DNA of 12,737 nt. It comes from Flavobacteriaceae bacterium (GTDB taxonomy: Bacteria > Bacteroidota > Bacteroidia > Flavobacteriales > Flavobacteriaceae). The DNA is taken from contig JALWYP010000428.1 in NCBI GenBank assembly GCA_026992695.1, positions 1-12,737 on the forward strand. Direction: 5' to 3'. The notes under the pieces were generated by a model. That model did no database searches. It worked only from the letters and a program-made list of their open reading frames with translations, and was not told the origin of the DNA. Position numbers and translations under genes: made by a program. Positions 1-6,501 of this stretch are shown here, in pieces (within the stretch, counting starts at the first letter, position 1; each line of letters opens with the position of its first letter).

Positions 1-675
1 ATTATTAACAACTTGGCAGGAGATCGAATAGGAATAATAGGGTATGCCGGAAGCGCATTCCCGCAATTGCCCATTACAACCGATGTTGGAGCCGCTAAGC
101 TTTTTTTAAATAACATGAACACCAATATGGTTTCTTCACAAGGAACGGCTATTAAACAAGCTATCGAACTTGCCGAAACCTACTACAACGATGAAGATCA
201 AGCTAATAAAGTGTTGTTTATTATCTCAGACGGAGAGGACCATGAAGGCGATGCCGAAATCATGGCAGAAGGAGCTGCAAAAAAAGGAATTCGAATCTTT
301 ACCATTGGTGTAGGAACCAAAAAAGGAGGTCCCATACCCATTAAGCGAAATGGTATTTTACAAAATTACAAACGCGACCAAAACAACCAGCAAGTAATTA
401 CTCGGTTAAACGAAGAAACATTACTAAAAATAGCACAAGCCGGAAACGGCACATATAGTAACGGGAGCAACACCAAAGAAGTGGTGGATAAAGTAAAAGA
501 AATACTGAACAAAATGGATAAAAAAGATTTTGAAACCAAACAATTTACCGACTTTAAAGACCAATTTCAATGGTTTTTATTGGGTGCTTTACTCCTTTTG
601 GTTTTAGACATCTTTTTATTGGAAAGAAAAACAGCTTGGTTAAAAAAATTAAACTTGTTTAATGAAGAACTATAA
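1..675 (+). CDS. batB: BatB, VWA-domain aerotolerance protein (5' end missing)
   Basis: This is the C-terminal 224 residues of a membrane-anchored von Willebrand factor A protein of the Bat operon. The reading frame is open to base 1 and the first visible residues (IINNLAGDRIGIIGYAGSAF) lie inside the VWA fold, so the true start and the DxSxS part of the metal site are upstream. The visible part includes the QLPITTD segment with the likely MIDAS threonine, the strand VLFIISDGEDHEG, and a C-terminal membrane helix (about residues 189-205) ending in a short charged tail. Members of this family are usually 330-350 aa, so roughly a third is missing. It overlaps batC by 14 bases. BatA and BatB are similar; I choose BatB because the gene directly precedes batC and because of its C-terminal tail. 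The proposed role, a periplasm-facing scaffold linked to stress or oxygen tolerance, comes from family knowledge and the molecular function is unsettled. Confidence 0.9.
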   Translation: MINNLAGDRIGIIGYAGSAFPQLPITTDVGAAKLFLNNMNTNMVSSQGTAIKQAIELAETYYNDEDQANKVLFIISDGEDHEGDAEIMAEGAAKKGIRIFTIGVGTKKGGPIPIKRNGILQNYKRDQNNQQVITRLNEETLLKIAQAGNGTYSNGSNTKEVVDKVKEILNKMDKKDFETKQFTDFKDQFQWFLLGALLLLVLDIFLLERKTAWLKKLNLFNEEL

Positions 676-1555
676 ATTTACATATTATTTACTAGTTGTT
701 TTATTGGCAATTTCAACAAATGGAATGGCACAAGAAAAAGACAGTCTGGCTTTAAAAAAACAATATAACAAACTGGTTTACGAGGCACAGAAAGAGCTTC
801 AAAATAACAATTTTGCGCAATCGGAAGCCAAATTAAGAGAGGCTATTGCACTTAACCCGAATAATCCCGTTGCAAAGTACAATCTTGGAACCGCATACTA
901 CAATAAAAAGCTAAATAACGAAGCACAACTCCGATTTAAACAAGCCGCAGGAATAGCAAAAAACAAACAAGACAAACACAAAGCTTTTCATAATTTGGGC
1001 AATACCTTTATGAACCAAAAAAATTATAAAGCAGCAGTCGAAGCTTATAAAAATGCACTTCGTAACAACCCTAAAGACGACCAAACAAGGTACAACCTGG
1101 CATTAGCTAAAAAATTACTGGAAGAGCAACAAAAAAACAATAAAAATAACAAGGATAATAAAGATAATAAAGACAAAAATAAGGACAAGGACAAAAACAA
1201 AGATAAGAACCAAAAAGACAATAAAGACAACAAGGACAACAAAGATAACAAGGATAAAAACAAAAAGGACGGCAATAAAAAAGACGATAAAGACGATAAA
1301 GGAAAAGACAAACAGGATAAAAAAGAAGGAGATAAAAACAAGGATAAAGGAAAACCCGACGACAAAAAAGGTGATAACAAAGACAAAAAACAAGGAGACG
1401 ACAAAAAACAACAACAACCCGTTCCCGGAAAATTGTCGCCACAACAAATAAAGAGTATCTTGCAGGCAATGAACAATGAAGAAAAGAAAATTCAGAAAAA
1501 AATAAATGCCAAAAAAGAAAAAGGCGTAAAAATTAAAACCGATAAAGATTGGTAA
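662..1555 (+). CDS. batC: BatC, secreted TPR protein with Lys/Asp/Asn-rich tract
   Basis: This 297-aa protein has an N-terminal signal peptide (about residues 1-23, ending NGMAQ). TPR-type helical pairs cover about residues 37-155; NPNNPVAKYNLGTAYYNKK and the later FHNLGNTFMNQKNY are clear TPR signatures. Residues 157-252 are almost purely Lys, Asp and Asn with some Gly, Gln and Glu, surely disordered. A conserved-looking C-terminal block follows (PGKLSPQQIKSILQAMNNEE, ending TDKDW). This architecture matches Bacteroidota BatC proteins, thought to act with BatA/B/D/E at the cell envelope. The start is the ATG overlapping the end of batB, which implies translational coupling. The tail is longer and more repetitive than the rest of the gene would predict, and the coding strand there has very little T. 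Function beyond protein-protein interaction is inference. Confidence 0.9.
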   Translation: MKNYKFTYYLLVVLLAISTNGMAQEKDSLALKKQYNKLVYEAQKELQNNNFAQSEAKLREAIALNPNNPVAKYNLGTAYYNKKLNNEAQLRFKQAAGIAKNKQDKHKAFHNLGNTFMNQKNYKAAVEAYKNALRNNPKDDQTRYNLALAKKLLEEQQKNNKNNKDNKDNKDKNKDKDKNKDKNQKDNKDNKDNKDNKDKNKKDGNKKDDKDDKGKDKQDKKEGDKNKDKGKPDDKKGDNKDKKQGDDKKQQQPVPGKLSPQQIKSILQAMNNEEKKIQKKINAKKEKGVKIKTDKDW

Positions 1556-1557
1556 CC

Positions 1558-3333
1558 ATGGTGCTTAAAAAAATACTATACCTGCTGATTTTTTTAATGA
1601 GTTACACTGTAATTCAAGCACAAGACGTACGTTTTGAAACAAAAGTAAGCAAGAAAAAATTAGGTATTAACCAGCGCTTACGTGTTGATTTTGAAATGAA
1701 CCAAGACGGCGACAACTTTACACCGCCTTCCTTTCAAGGTTTTCGTGTTGTAGGAGGACCCAACCAAGCTGTTAGTAATAGCTGGATAAACGGAAAGCGC
1801 AGTTTTTCAAAAACCTATTCGTATTTTCTAGAGCCTAAAGCAAAAGGGAAATTTACCATAAAACAAGCCACTATTGAAATTAACGGACAAACCTATAAAA
1901 CACAACCCGTTACCATACAAGTTACTAGTGCGGTAGCAAAACCAAAAGATGAAAGTAATGCCGATTATGTAGCCGAAGAAAACGTACATCTCGTTGCCGA
2001 AGTATCTAAAACAAATCCTTATTTAAATGAAGCCATTACCGTTACCTATAAATTGTACGTCTCAAACAATGTAAGTATTACCAGCAGATGGAGAGAAGTA
2101 AATATTCCGAAGTATGCCGATTTTTGGAGTCAAAATATCGACAATCAAGGCACATTAAAAGTATATAACGGAACCTATAAAGGAGAAGACTACCGATATG
2201 TTATTTTAAGAAGAACCGTTTTGTACCCGCAAAAAATCGGAAAACTTACCATTGAGCCTTTGGTTTTAGACGTTCCTATTGATGTAGAAACCAAAAAAAG
2301 AGACTTCTTTGGCAGACCTATTACTTCGCGAGTTAATAAAACCATCTCGGCAGGAAATGTTATCATTAACGTAAAACCACTACCCGAAGCTAACAAACCC
2401 GAAGACTTTACAGGCGCGGTTGGAGATTTTACTTTTAGCATAAAAACAAACAAAAATAAACTTGATGCTAACGAATCGTTAGAAATGAAAGTAAAAGTTT
2501 CGGGAAAAGGAAACTTAAAGCTTTTTGATTTACCAAAAGTAAACCTTCCGGCTTCTCTCGAAGTATATGAACCCGTTAGAGATAATAAAATTCGGGTAAC
2601 CGCACAAGGAATGCAAGGCAGCATTACCGACACATATACCATTGTTCCGCAAAATAAAGGAGTATATCCTATTCGTCCTATACGTTTTTCGTATTTCGAC
2701 CCAAAAACCGAAACCTATAAAATTCTAAAATCTTCTAATCTGGTTATTACTGTAGAAAACGGTCCGGTTTCAGACCATACAAACACTACAACCCATAACG
2801 GAAAACAAAATATAATAACACCACAAAAACAATTTGCTTACATTAAATTAAATACCAACTTAAAACCTATTGAAGAAAAAGATTTCTTTAAATCCCGTTT
2901 GTATTGGATAGTATTGCTCGCACCTTTTGCATTTATTCCGTTGTTTATTTTTATCGGAAAAAAACGAAAAGAACAAGCTCTTGATGTTGAAGGAAACAAA
3001 CTCCGAACACGTAATAAACTGGCAAAGAAATACCTATCGGAAGCAAAGAAAAATCTTTCCGATAAAGCTTCCTTTTACGAATCGCTGGAACGCGCCTTAC
3101 ACAATTACCTAAAAGCAAAACTCAACATTGAAACCAGCGATTTTACCAAAGAAAAAATACAACAGCTTTTACAAGAAAAAGGAGCCGATGTAAACACCGC
3201 TACCCAATTTATAAACTTGCTTAAAAATTGCGAACTGGCAAGATATGCACCTACCACAAAAACCGAGATAAAAACGGATTATAATCAAGCGGTAACAATT
3301 ATTGCTAACATTGATAAACAAATTAAGTTATGA
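1558..3333 (+). CDS. batD: BatD, large membrane-anchored Bat protein
   Basis: This protein of about 591 aa has a signal peptide (MVLKKILYLLIFLMSYTVIQ, then AQ) and a long extracytoplasmic beta-rich region. A membrane helix lies at about residues 447-470 (YWIVLLAPFAFIPLFIFIG) after a proline/aromatic stretch. A cytoplasmic helical tail (KKRKEQA onward) carries the typical ASFYESLERALHNYLKAKL and ELARYAPT segments. This matches BatD/BatD-like proteins of Bacteroidota Bat operons. I place the start at the ATG 2 bases after the batC stop. An in-frame TTG 9 bases upstream, inside batC, would add three residues but is less natural in front of the signal peptide. The stop overlaps the batE start. 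BatD probably bridges periplasmic VWA/TPR partners and the cytoplasm; this is inferred from topology. Confidence 0.9.
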   Translation: MVLKKILYLLIFLMSYTVIQAQDVRFETKVSKKKLGINQRLRVDFEMNQDGDNFTPPSFQGFRVVGGPNQAVSNSWINGKRSFSKTYSYFLEPKAKGKFTIKQATIEINGQTYKTQPVTIQVTSAVAKPKDESNADYVAEENVHLVAEVSKTNPYLNEAITVTYKLYVSNNVSITSRWREVNIPKYADFWSQNIDNQGTLKVYNGTYKGEDYRYVILRRTVLYPQKIGKLTIEPLVLDVPIDVETKKRDFFGRPITSRVNKTISAGNVIINVKPLPEANKPEDFTGAVGDFTFSIKTNKNKLDANESLEMKVKVSGKGNLKLFDLPKVNLPASLEVYEPVRDNKIRVTAQGMQGSITDTYTIVPQNKGVYPIRPIRFSYFDPKTETYKILKSSNLVITVENGPVSDHTNTTTHNGKQNIITPQKQFAYIKLNTNLKPIEEKDFFKSRLYWIVLLAPFAFIPLFIFIGKKRKEQALDVEGNKLRTRNKLAKKYLSEAKKNLSDKASFYESLERALHNYLKAKLNIETSDFTKEKIQQLLQEKGADVNTATQFINLLKNCELARYAPTTKTEIKTDYNQAVTIIANIDKQIKL

Positions 3334-4100
3334 ATGTAGTATTAAAACAGAGCAGAAATGTAGCCCTTATTGTAGTGCTTTTACTTTCCTTTTTAAGTTC
3401 GGCACAAAACAATGCCCTTTTTGAACAAGGGAAGCAACAATACAAATCACAAAACTACCAAGAAGCCATTGCAACTTGGAAAAAGATAATAGAAAACAGA
3501 CAGCACTCCTCCGATTTATATTTTAATCTAGGAAATGCTTATTATAAAATGAATAAAATAGGACCTGCCATTTATTATTACGAAAAAGCACTGCAACTAA
3601 ACCCGAACGATGCCGAGATTAAAAATAACCTTCTTTTTGCAAAAAACGCACGTATCGATGTAATAGAACCCTTGCCGGAAACCCTGTTTCATAAATGGTA
3701 TGTTGCTGCTTCGGGATTACTAACCTATACCGGTTGGGCAATTGCTTCGGTAGTATTTTCGTTTTTAGTTACCCTTTTGTTTTTATTGTATTACTTTTCA
3801 TTTTCAGAAGGAAAAAAACGACTCTTTTTTATTACTTCATTAATAGCTTTATTATTTTTAACAGGAAGTTTTAGTATGGCGTTTTTAACCTATTCCGACA
3901 GTAAAAACAACCACCCAGCTATTGTATTTGCCGAGAGCACTCAAGTAAAAACCGAACCCAATATGGGAAGCGAAACCGCCTTTACCCTTCACGAAGGAAC
4001 GAAAGTGCAAGTAATTGAAAAGGAAGATAACTGGACACACATTCTGCTCGAAAACGGAAAAGAAGGTTGGATCCCTTCTGAAGATATTAACGAGCTTTAG
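3330..4100 (+). CDS. batE: BatE, TPR and SH3-like membrane protein
   Basis: This 256-aa protein has a signal peptide (residues 1-25, cut near LSSAQ) and TPR repeats at about 28-105 (SSDLYFNLGNAYYKMNKIG and EKALQLNPNDAEIKNN). Two membrane helices lie near 134-156 and 164-187, joined by a positively charged loop (EGKKR). A C-terminal bacterial SH3-like domain covers about 196-254, with the GWIPSEDI ending typical of SH3b. The positive-inside rule puts both the TPR and SH3b parts in the periplasm. The start ATG shares ATGA with the batD stop, so it is the last gene of the coupled bat operon. SH3b domains in other proteins often bind peptidoglycan, which would fit a cell-wall-sensing or anchoring role; that is inference. 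Confidence 0.88.
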   Translation: MNVVLKQSRNVALIVVLLLSFLSSAQNNALFEQGKQQYKSQNYQEAIATWKKIIENRQHSSDLYFNLGNAYYKMNKIGPAIYYYEKALQLNPNDAEIKNNLLFAKNARIDVIEPLPETLFHKWYVAASGLLTYTGWAIASVVFSFLVTLLFLLYYFSFSEGKKRLFFITSLIALLFLTGSFSMAFLTYSDSKNNHPAIVFAESTQVKTEPNMGSETAFTLHEGTKVQVIEKEDNWTHILLENGKEGWIPSEDINEL

Positions 4101-4126
4101 TTCTTGATTAAACTTTTTTAAATAAC

Positions 4127-4164
4127 AATGGTTATATGTGGTGTTTTTGATAAAACCATTTTTG
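4127..4164 (+). terminator. Possible weak terminator after the bat operon
   Basis: AATGGTT (4127-4133) pairs with AACCATT (4154-4160) around a 20-base loop and is followed by TTTTG. The stem is only 7 bp and the loop is long, so this is a weak candidate. It is the only hairpin I see between the batE stop and the next promoter, and its T-tract overlaps the -33 element of that promoter. Confidence 0.28.
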
Positions 4165-4190
4165 TTGTTAATAAAAAATAGGTACCTTTG
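4161..4190 (+). promoter_or_regulatory. Bacteroidota-type promoter for the 66-aa membrane protein
   Basis: A perfect TAnnTTTG -7 box (TACCTTTG, 4183-4190) lies 18 bases after a TTTG -33 element (4161-4164), within the spacing known for Bacteroidota housekeeping promoters. It sits 25 bases upstream of the ATG at 4216 and makes that small gene independent of the bat operon. Confidence 0.7.
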
Positions 4191-4215
4191 GGAAGTCTCT
4201 AAAATAATATAAAAG

Positions 4216-4416
4216 ATGAAACTTGTGGTATTTACAAAATGGCGAGCCTTGCTTTCTGCTATGTTATTAGCCCTTATTACAGGGTTTTTATACGGTAAGG
4301 GGGCTGCTTCAAAAACGGTTTTAATTGCATTAACTTTAGGCGCAATAGCCCACATTGTTGTGTTTTATTATTTGCTTTTAAAAGAATTAAAATATTCCGA
4401 AAAGAAAGCAGAATAA
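4216..4416 (+). CDS. Small two-helix membrane protein of unknown function
   Basis: This 66-aa protein has two predicted membrane helices (about residues 10-27 and 34-54) separated by a Gly/Lys-containing turn (YGKGAASK), and a charged C-terminus ending in EKKAE. It has no recognised catalytic motif or cysteine. The gene is supported by a perfect promoter 25 bases upstream, an A-rich start region and a stop 4 bases from the end of the convergent cvpA gene. I do not recognise a named family. Short inner-membrane proteins of this shape are common in flavobacteria, and no role can be given from the sequence. Confidence 0.75.
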   Translation: MKLVVFTKWRALLSAMLLALITGFLYGKGAASKTVLIALTLGAIAHIVVFYYLLLKELKYSEKKAE

Positions 4417-4420
4417 AATT

Positions 4421-4966
4421 TTATTGCACCGTATCTTTTGTCTTATTGTTAGTCTGGAAGCTTTTTTGTTCCTTAACCTTTTTCACATTCTCGATAATTG
4501 TAGGTAAAACCATTGGAGCCAATGAAGCAACCGAAGGATATAAAACAGATTGTTCTTTGGTTTCTTTAGAAATTCCGTAGCCATATGCTTCAAACGAACC
4601 GGCAAACATAAAAAACACACTTATTAAAAAAGCAACAATTAACGTATAAAGTGCGCCACCAAAGAGTTTATTAAAAATTCCCAGAAAGGCAAAATCGGCT
4701 ACTTTAGTTAAAAACTTACCCAATAACGAAACGGCATAGATAATAGATAGAAAAGTAATGGCAAAAGCTACCAATTGTGTTAGTTGTACTCCCCAACTAA
4801 AGCGGTTTGCCAACCATTCGGCAACATATCCCGAAAAGTAAATCGCTCCATATACTCCAAAAACAACTCCAACCAAAGACGCTAAAGACAACAGCAATCC
4901 TTTTTTAAAACCCTTGTAAAATCCCAATAACAATAATATTCCAATAACAATATCAGCTAAAACCAT
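4421..4966 (-). CDS. cvpA: CvpA family membrane protein
   Basis: This 181-aa protein has four hydrophobic segments at about residues 2-18, 24-46, 62-83 and 103-123 and a hydrophilic C-terminal tail (about 132-181). The N-terminal signature GFYKGFKKGLLLSLASL is characteristic of the CvpA/colicin V production family. CvpA homologues are inner-membrane proteins. In enterobacteria the gene is needed for colicin V export and linked to envelope stress resistance; the direct activity is unknown. The gene is monocistronic here, convergent with the 66-aa gene and divergent from the 118-aa gene. The start is the ATG at 4966, about 40 bases downstream of a TAGTTTTG box on the same strand. Confidence 0.88.
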   Translation of the reverse strand: MVLADIVIGILLLLGFYKGFKKGLLLSLASLVGVVFGVYGAIYFSGYVAEWLANRFSWGVQLTQLVAFAITFLSIIYAVSLLGKFLTKVADFAFLGIFNKLFGGALYTLIVAFLISVFFMFAGSFEAYGYGISKETKEQSVLYPSVASLAPMVLPTIIENVKKVKEQKSFQTNNKTKDTVQ

Positions 4967-4989
4967 GGTTTAAAATGTGTAGTTAATTA

Positions 4990-5021
4990 TTGGTAAAGAT
5001 AACAAAACTAAAGTATCTTTG
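4990..5021 (+). promoter_or_regulatory. Bacteroidota-type promoter for the 118-aa hypothetical gene
   Basis: A TTG -33 element (4990-4992) lies 21 bases before a perfect -7 box TATCTTTG (5014-5021). The ATG is 20 bases further on, which leaves a short leader. Confidence 0.7.
5003..5010 (-). promoter_or_regulatory. Candidate -7 box for cvpA
   Basis: The minus strand reads TAGTTTTG, a full match to TAnnTTTG, ending 37 bases before the cvpA ATG. No TTG was found at the expected -33 distance (CAA on the plus strand near 5028-5034 is absent), so only half of the promoter is supported. Three bases separate it from the divergent box at 5014. Confidence 0.42.
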
Positions 5022-5041
5022 TTTTTTAATCAGAACCGAAA

Positions 5042-5398
5042 ATGGCATTAGACATACAATTAAAAAATCGATGGGATGAAATCGTTTTGTTGTTAAGTAA
5101 AAAATTTGCCGACGGCGAAACCCTTGAATTAGATGCTATTATTTATCTTATTGGAATACAAGAACTGGGAAAGGTTGCGAAAAAATTTAAAAAAGACGAT
5201 AAAATAAACTTAATGCACATTGCTATTTGCAGGCTTTTAGAACCGTTTGGGTATTATAAATTTGAATATATAGATGCCGACGGCTGGCCACATTACACAT
5301 TGGTTGAAAAATTACCGCCACTTAAACCCGGCGAACAAAGCGTGTTAATGAAAGAAGCTATTGTACAGTATTTTTTAGAAAATGGGGTGGTTGATTAG
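5042..5398 (+). CDS. Conserved hypothetical protein, 118 aa
   Basis: This soluble 118-aa protein has no signal peptide or membrane helix. It is mostly helical in the first half (KNRWDEIVLLLSKKF, ELDAIIYLIGIQELGKVAKK), followed by an aromatic segment (FGYYKFEYIDADGWPHYTL) and a Pro/Leu-rich stretch before a last helix. I have an impression of similar uncharacterised proteins in Flavobacteriia but cannot name a family or function. It starts with the ATG 20 bases after a perfect -7 box and ends 78 bases before pheS, which has its own promoter, so it is likely monocistronic. The normal codon use and the dedicated promoter argue that it is a real housekeeping-type gene. Confidence 0.8.
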   Translation: MALDIQLKNRWDEIVLLLSKKFADGETLELDAIIYLIGIQELGKVAKKFKKDDKINLMHIAICRLLEPFGYYKFEYIDADGWPHYTLVEKLPPLKPGEQSVLMKEAIVQYFLENGVVD

Positions 5399-5425
5399 TC
5401 GCTGATTAATTTCATTTCAAAACAG

Positions 5426-5456
5426 TTGTTTCGACCATTCTAAAACCGTAATTTTG
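5426..5456 (+). promoter_or_regulatory. Bacteroidota-type promoter for pheS
   Basis: A TTG (5426-5428) lies 20 bases before a perfect TAATTTTG -7 box (5449-5456), and the pheS ATG is 20 bases downstream. No leader peptide, attenuator or T-box-like structure fits into this short leader. Confidence 0.7.
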
Positions 5457-5476
5457 CCTATTCATTATCCAATAAA

Positions 5477-6493
5477 ATGATAGATACCATACACAAACAT
5501 ATTGCTGATGTTGAAGCTTTTACTGCTAATACTTTAGAAGAAATAGAAGCTTTTAGAATTAAGTACCTTGGAAAAAAAGGATTGTTAAACCGGCTTTTTT
5601 TCGATTTTAAAACTGTACCTAACGAGCAAAAAAAGGAAGTAGGGCAAGCAATTAACACCCTTAAAAACAAAGCACAAGAAAAGGTTAACACGCTAAAAGC
5701 ATCGTTGCAAAACAGTGGTGATGTGGTTGGAAAATACGGCGACTTATCCCGCCCCGGCGAACCCATAGAATTGGGCTCCAGACATCCTATTTCTATTGTT
5801 AAAAATAAAATTATCGAGATTTTTTCACGTATCGGGTTTACCATTTCCGAAGGACCCGAGATAGAAGACGATTGGCATAATTTTACTGCATTAAACCTGC
5901 CTGAATACCATCCGGCACGGGATATGCAAGACACCTTTTTTATACAAACCAACCCCGATATTTTATTACGCACACACACCTCCTCGGTACAGGTGCGGTA
6001 TATGGAAACCCATAAACCCCCCATTCGAACCATTTCGCCCGGAAGAGTGTATCGTAACGAAGCTATTTCGGCTCGTTCGCATTGCTTTTTTCACCAAGTA
6101 GAAGGATTGTATATTGATAAAGACGTAAGTTTTGCCGATTTAAAACAAACACTACAATACTTTACCACCGAATTATTCGGGAAATCTAAAATTAGATTGC
6201 GCCCCTCTTACTTCCCGTTTACCGAACCTAGTGCCGAAGTAGATGTGTATTGGGGATTGGAAACCGAAACCGATTATAAAATGACCAAAGGTACCGGATG
6301 GCTAGAAATTATGGGATGCGGTATGGTAGATCCCAATGTGTTGGAAAATTGCAACATAGACCCCAAAGAATACTCGGGTTTTGCTTTTGGAATGGGAATA
6401 GACCGTATTGCTTTGTTATTGCATCAAATTTCAGATATTCGTTTACTAAGCGAAAACGATGTAAGGTTTTTAGAACAGTTTAAGAGTTTGTAA
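5477..6493 (+). CDS. pheS: Phenylalanyl-tRNA synthetase alpha subunit
   Basis: This 338-aa protein is the full normal length of PheS. It charges tRNA-Phe with phenylalanine as part of the cytoplasmic alpha2beta2 enzyme. The N-terminal 85 residues form the tRNA-binding coiled coil, with the family signature FRIKYLGKKGLL. The class II catalytic core follows: GPEIEDDWHNFTALN (about 126-140), the motif 2 region SPGRVYRNEAISARSHCFFH (187-206), the Phe-pocket segment RPSYFPFTEPSAEVD (242-256), WLEIMGCGMV (275-284) and motif 3 GFAFGMGIDRIALLL (301-315). The start is the first ATG after the promoter. The beta subunit gene pheT is not next to it; the following gene is convergent, so subunit expression must be coordinated from a distance. 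Confidence 0.97.
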   Translation: MIDTIHKHIADVEAFTANTLEEIEAFRIKYLGKKGLLNRLFFDFKTVPNEQKKEVGQAINTLKNKAQEKVNTLKASLQNSGDVVGKYGDLSRPGEPIELGSRHPISIVKNKIIEIFSRIGFTISEGPEIEDDWHNFTALNLPEYHPARDMQDTFFIQTNPDILLRTHTSSVQVRYMETHKPPIRTISPGRVYRNEAISARSHCFFHQVEGLYIDKDVSFADLKQTLQYFTTELFGKSKIRLRPSYFPFTEPSAEVDVYWGLETETDYKMTKGTGWLEIMGCGMVDPNVLENCNIDPKEYSGFAFGMGIDRIALLLHQISDIRLLSENDVRFLEQFKSL

Positions 6494-6501
6494 TAAGATA
6501 T

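Noticed and set aside
1045..1476. Three overlapping minus-strand open frames rich in Leu, Phe and Ser opposite batC
   Set aside because: They are the complement of the Lys/Asp/Asn-rich tract. The composition follows from the repeat, and they have no promoter or homologous look.
2190..2642. 150-aa minus-strand open frame opposite batD
   Set aside because: It lies wholly within batD, with no domain or promoter.
3885..4355. 156-aa minus-strand open frame between batE and the small membrane gene
   Set aside because: It overlaps the batE SH3b region, the promoter at 4161-4190 and the 66-aa gene, and has no recognisable motif.
5457..5476. pheS leader as an attenuator or T-box
   Set aside because: The leader is about 20 bases, too short for a leader peptide or alternative hairpins.
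5458..6033. 191-aa minus-strand open frame opposite pheS
   Set aside because: It is a shadow of the highly conserved pheS coding sequence.
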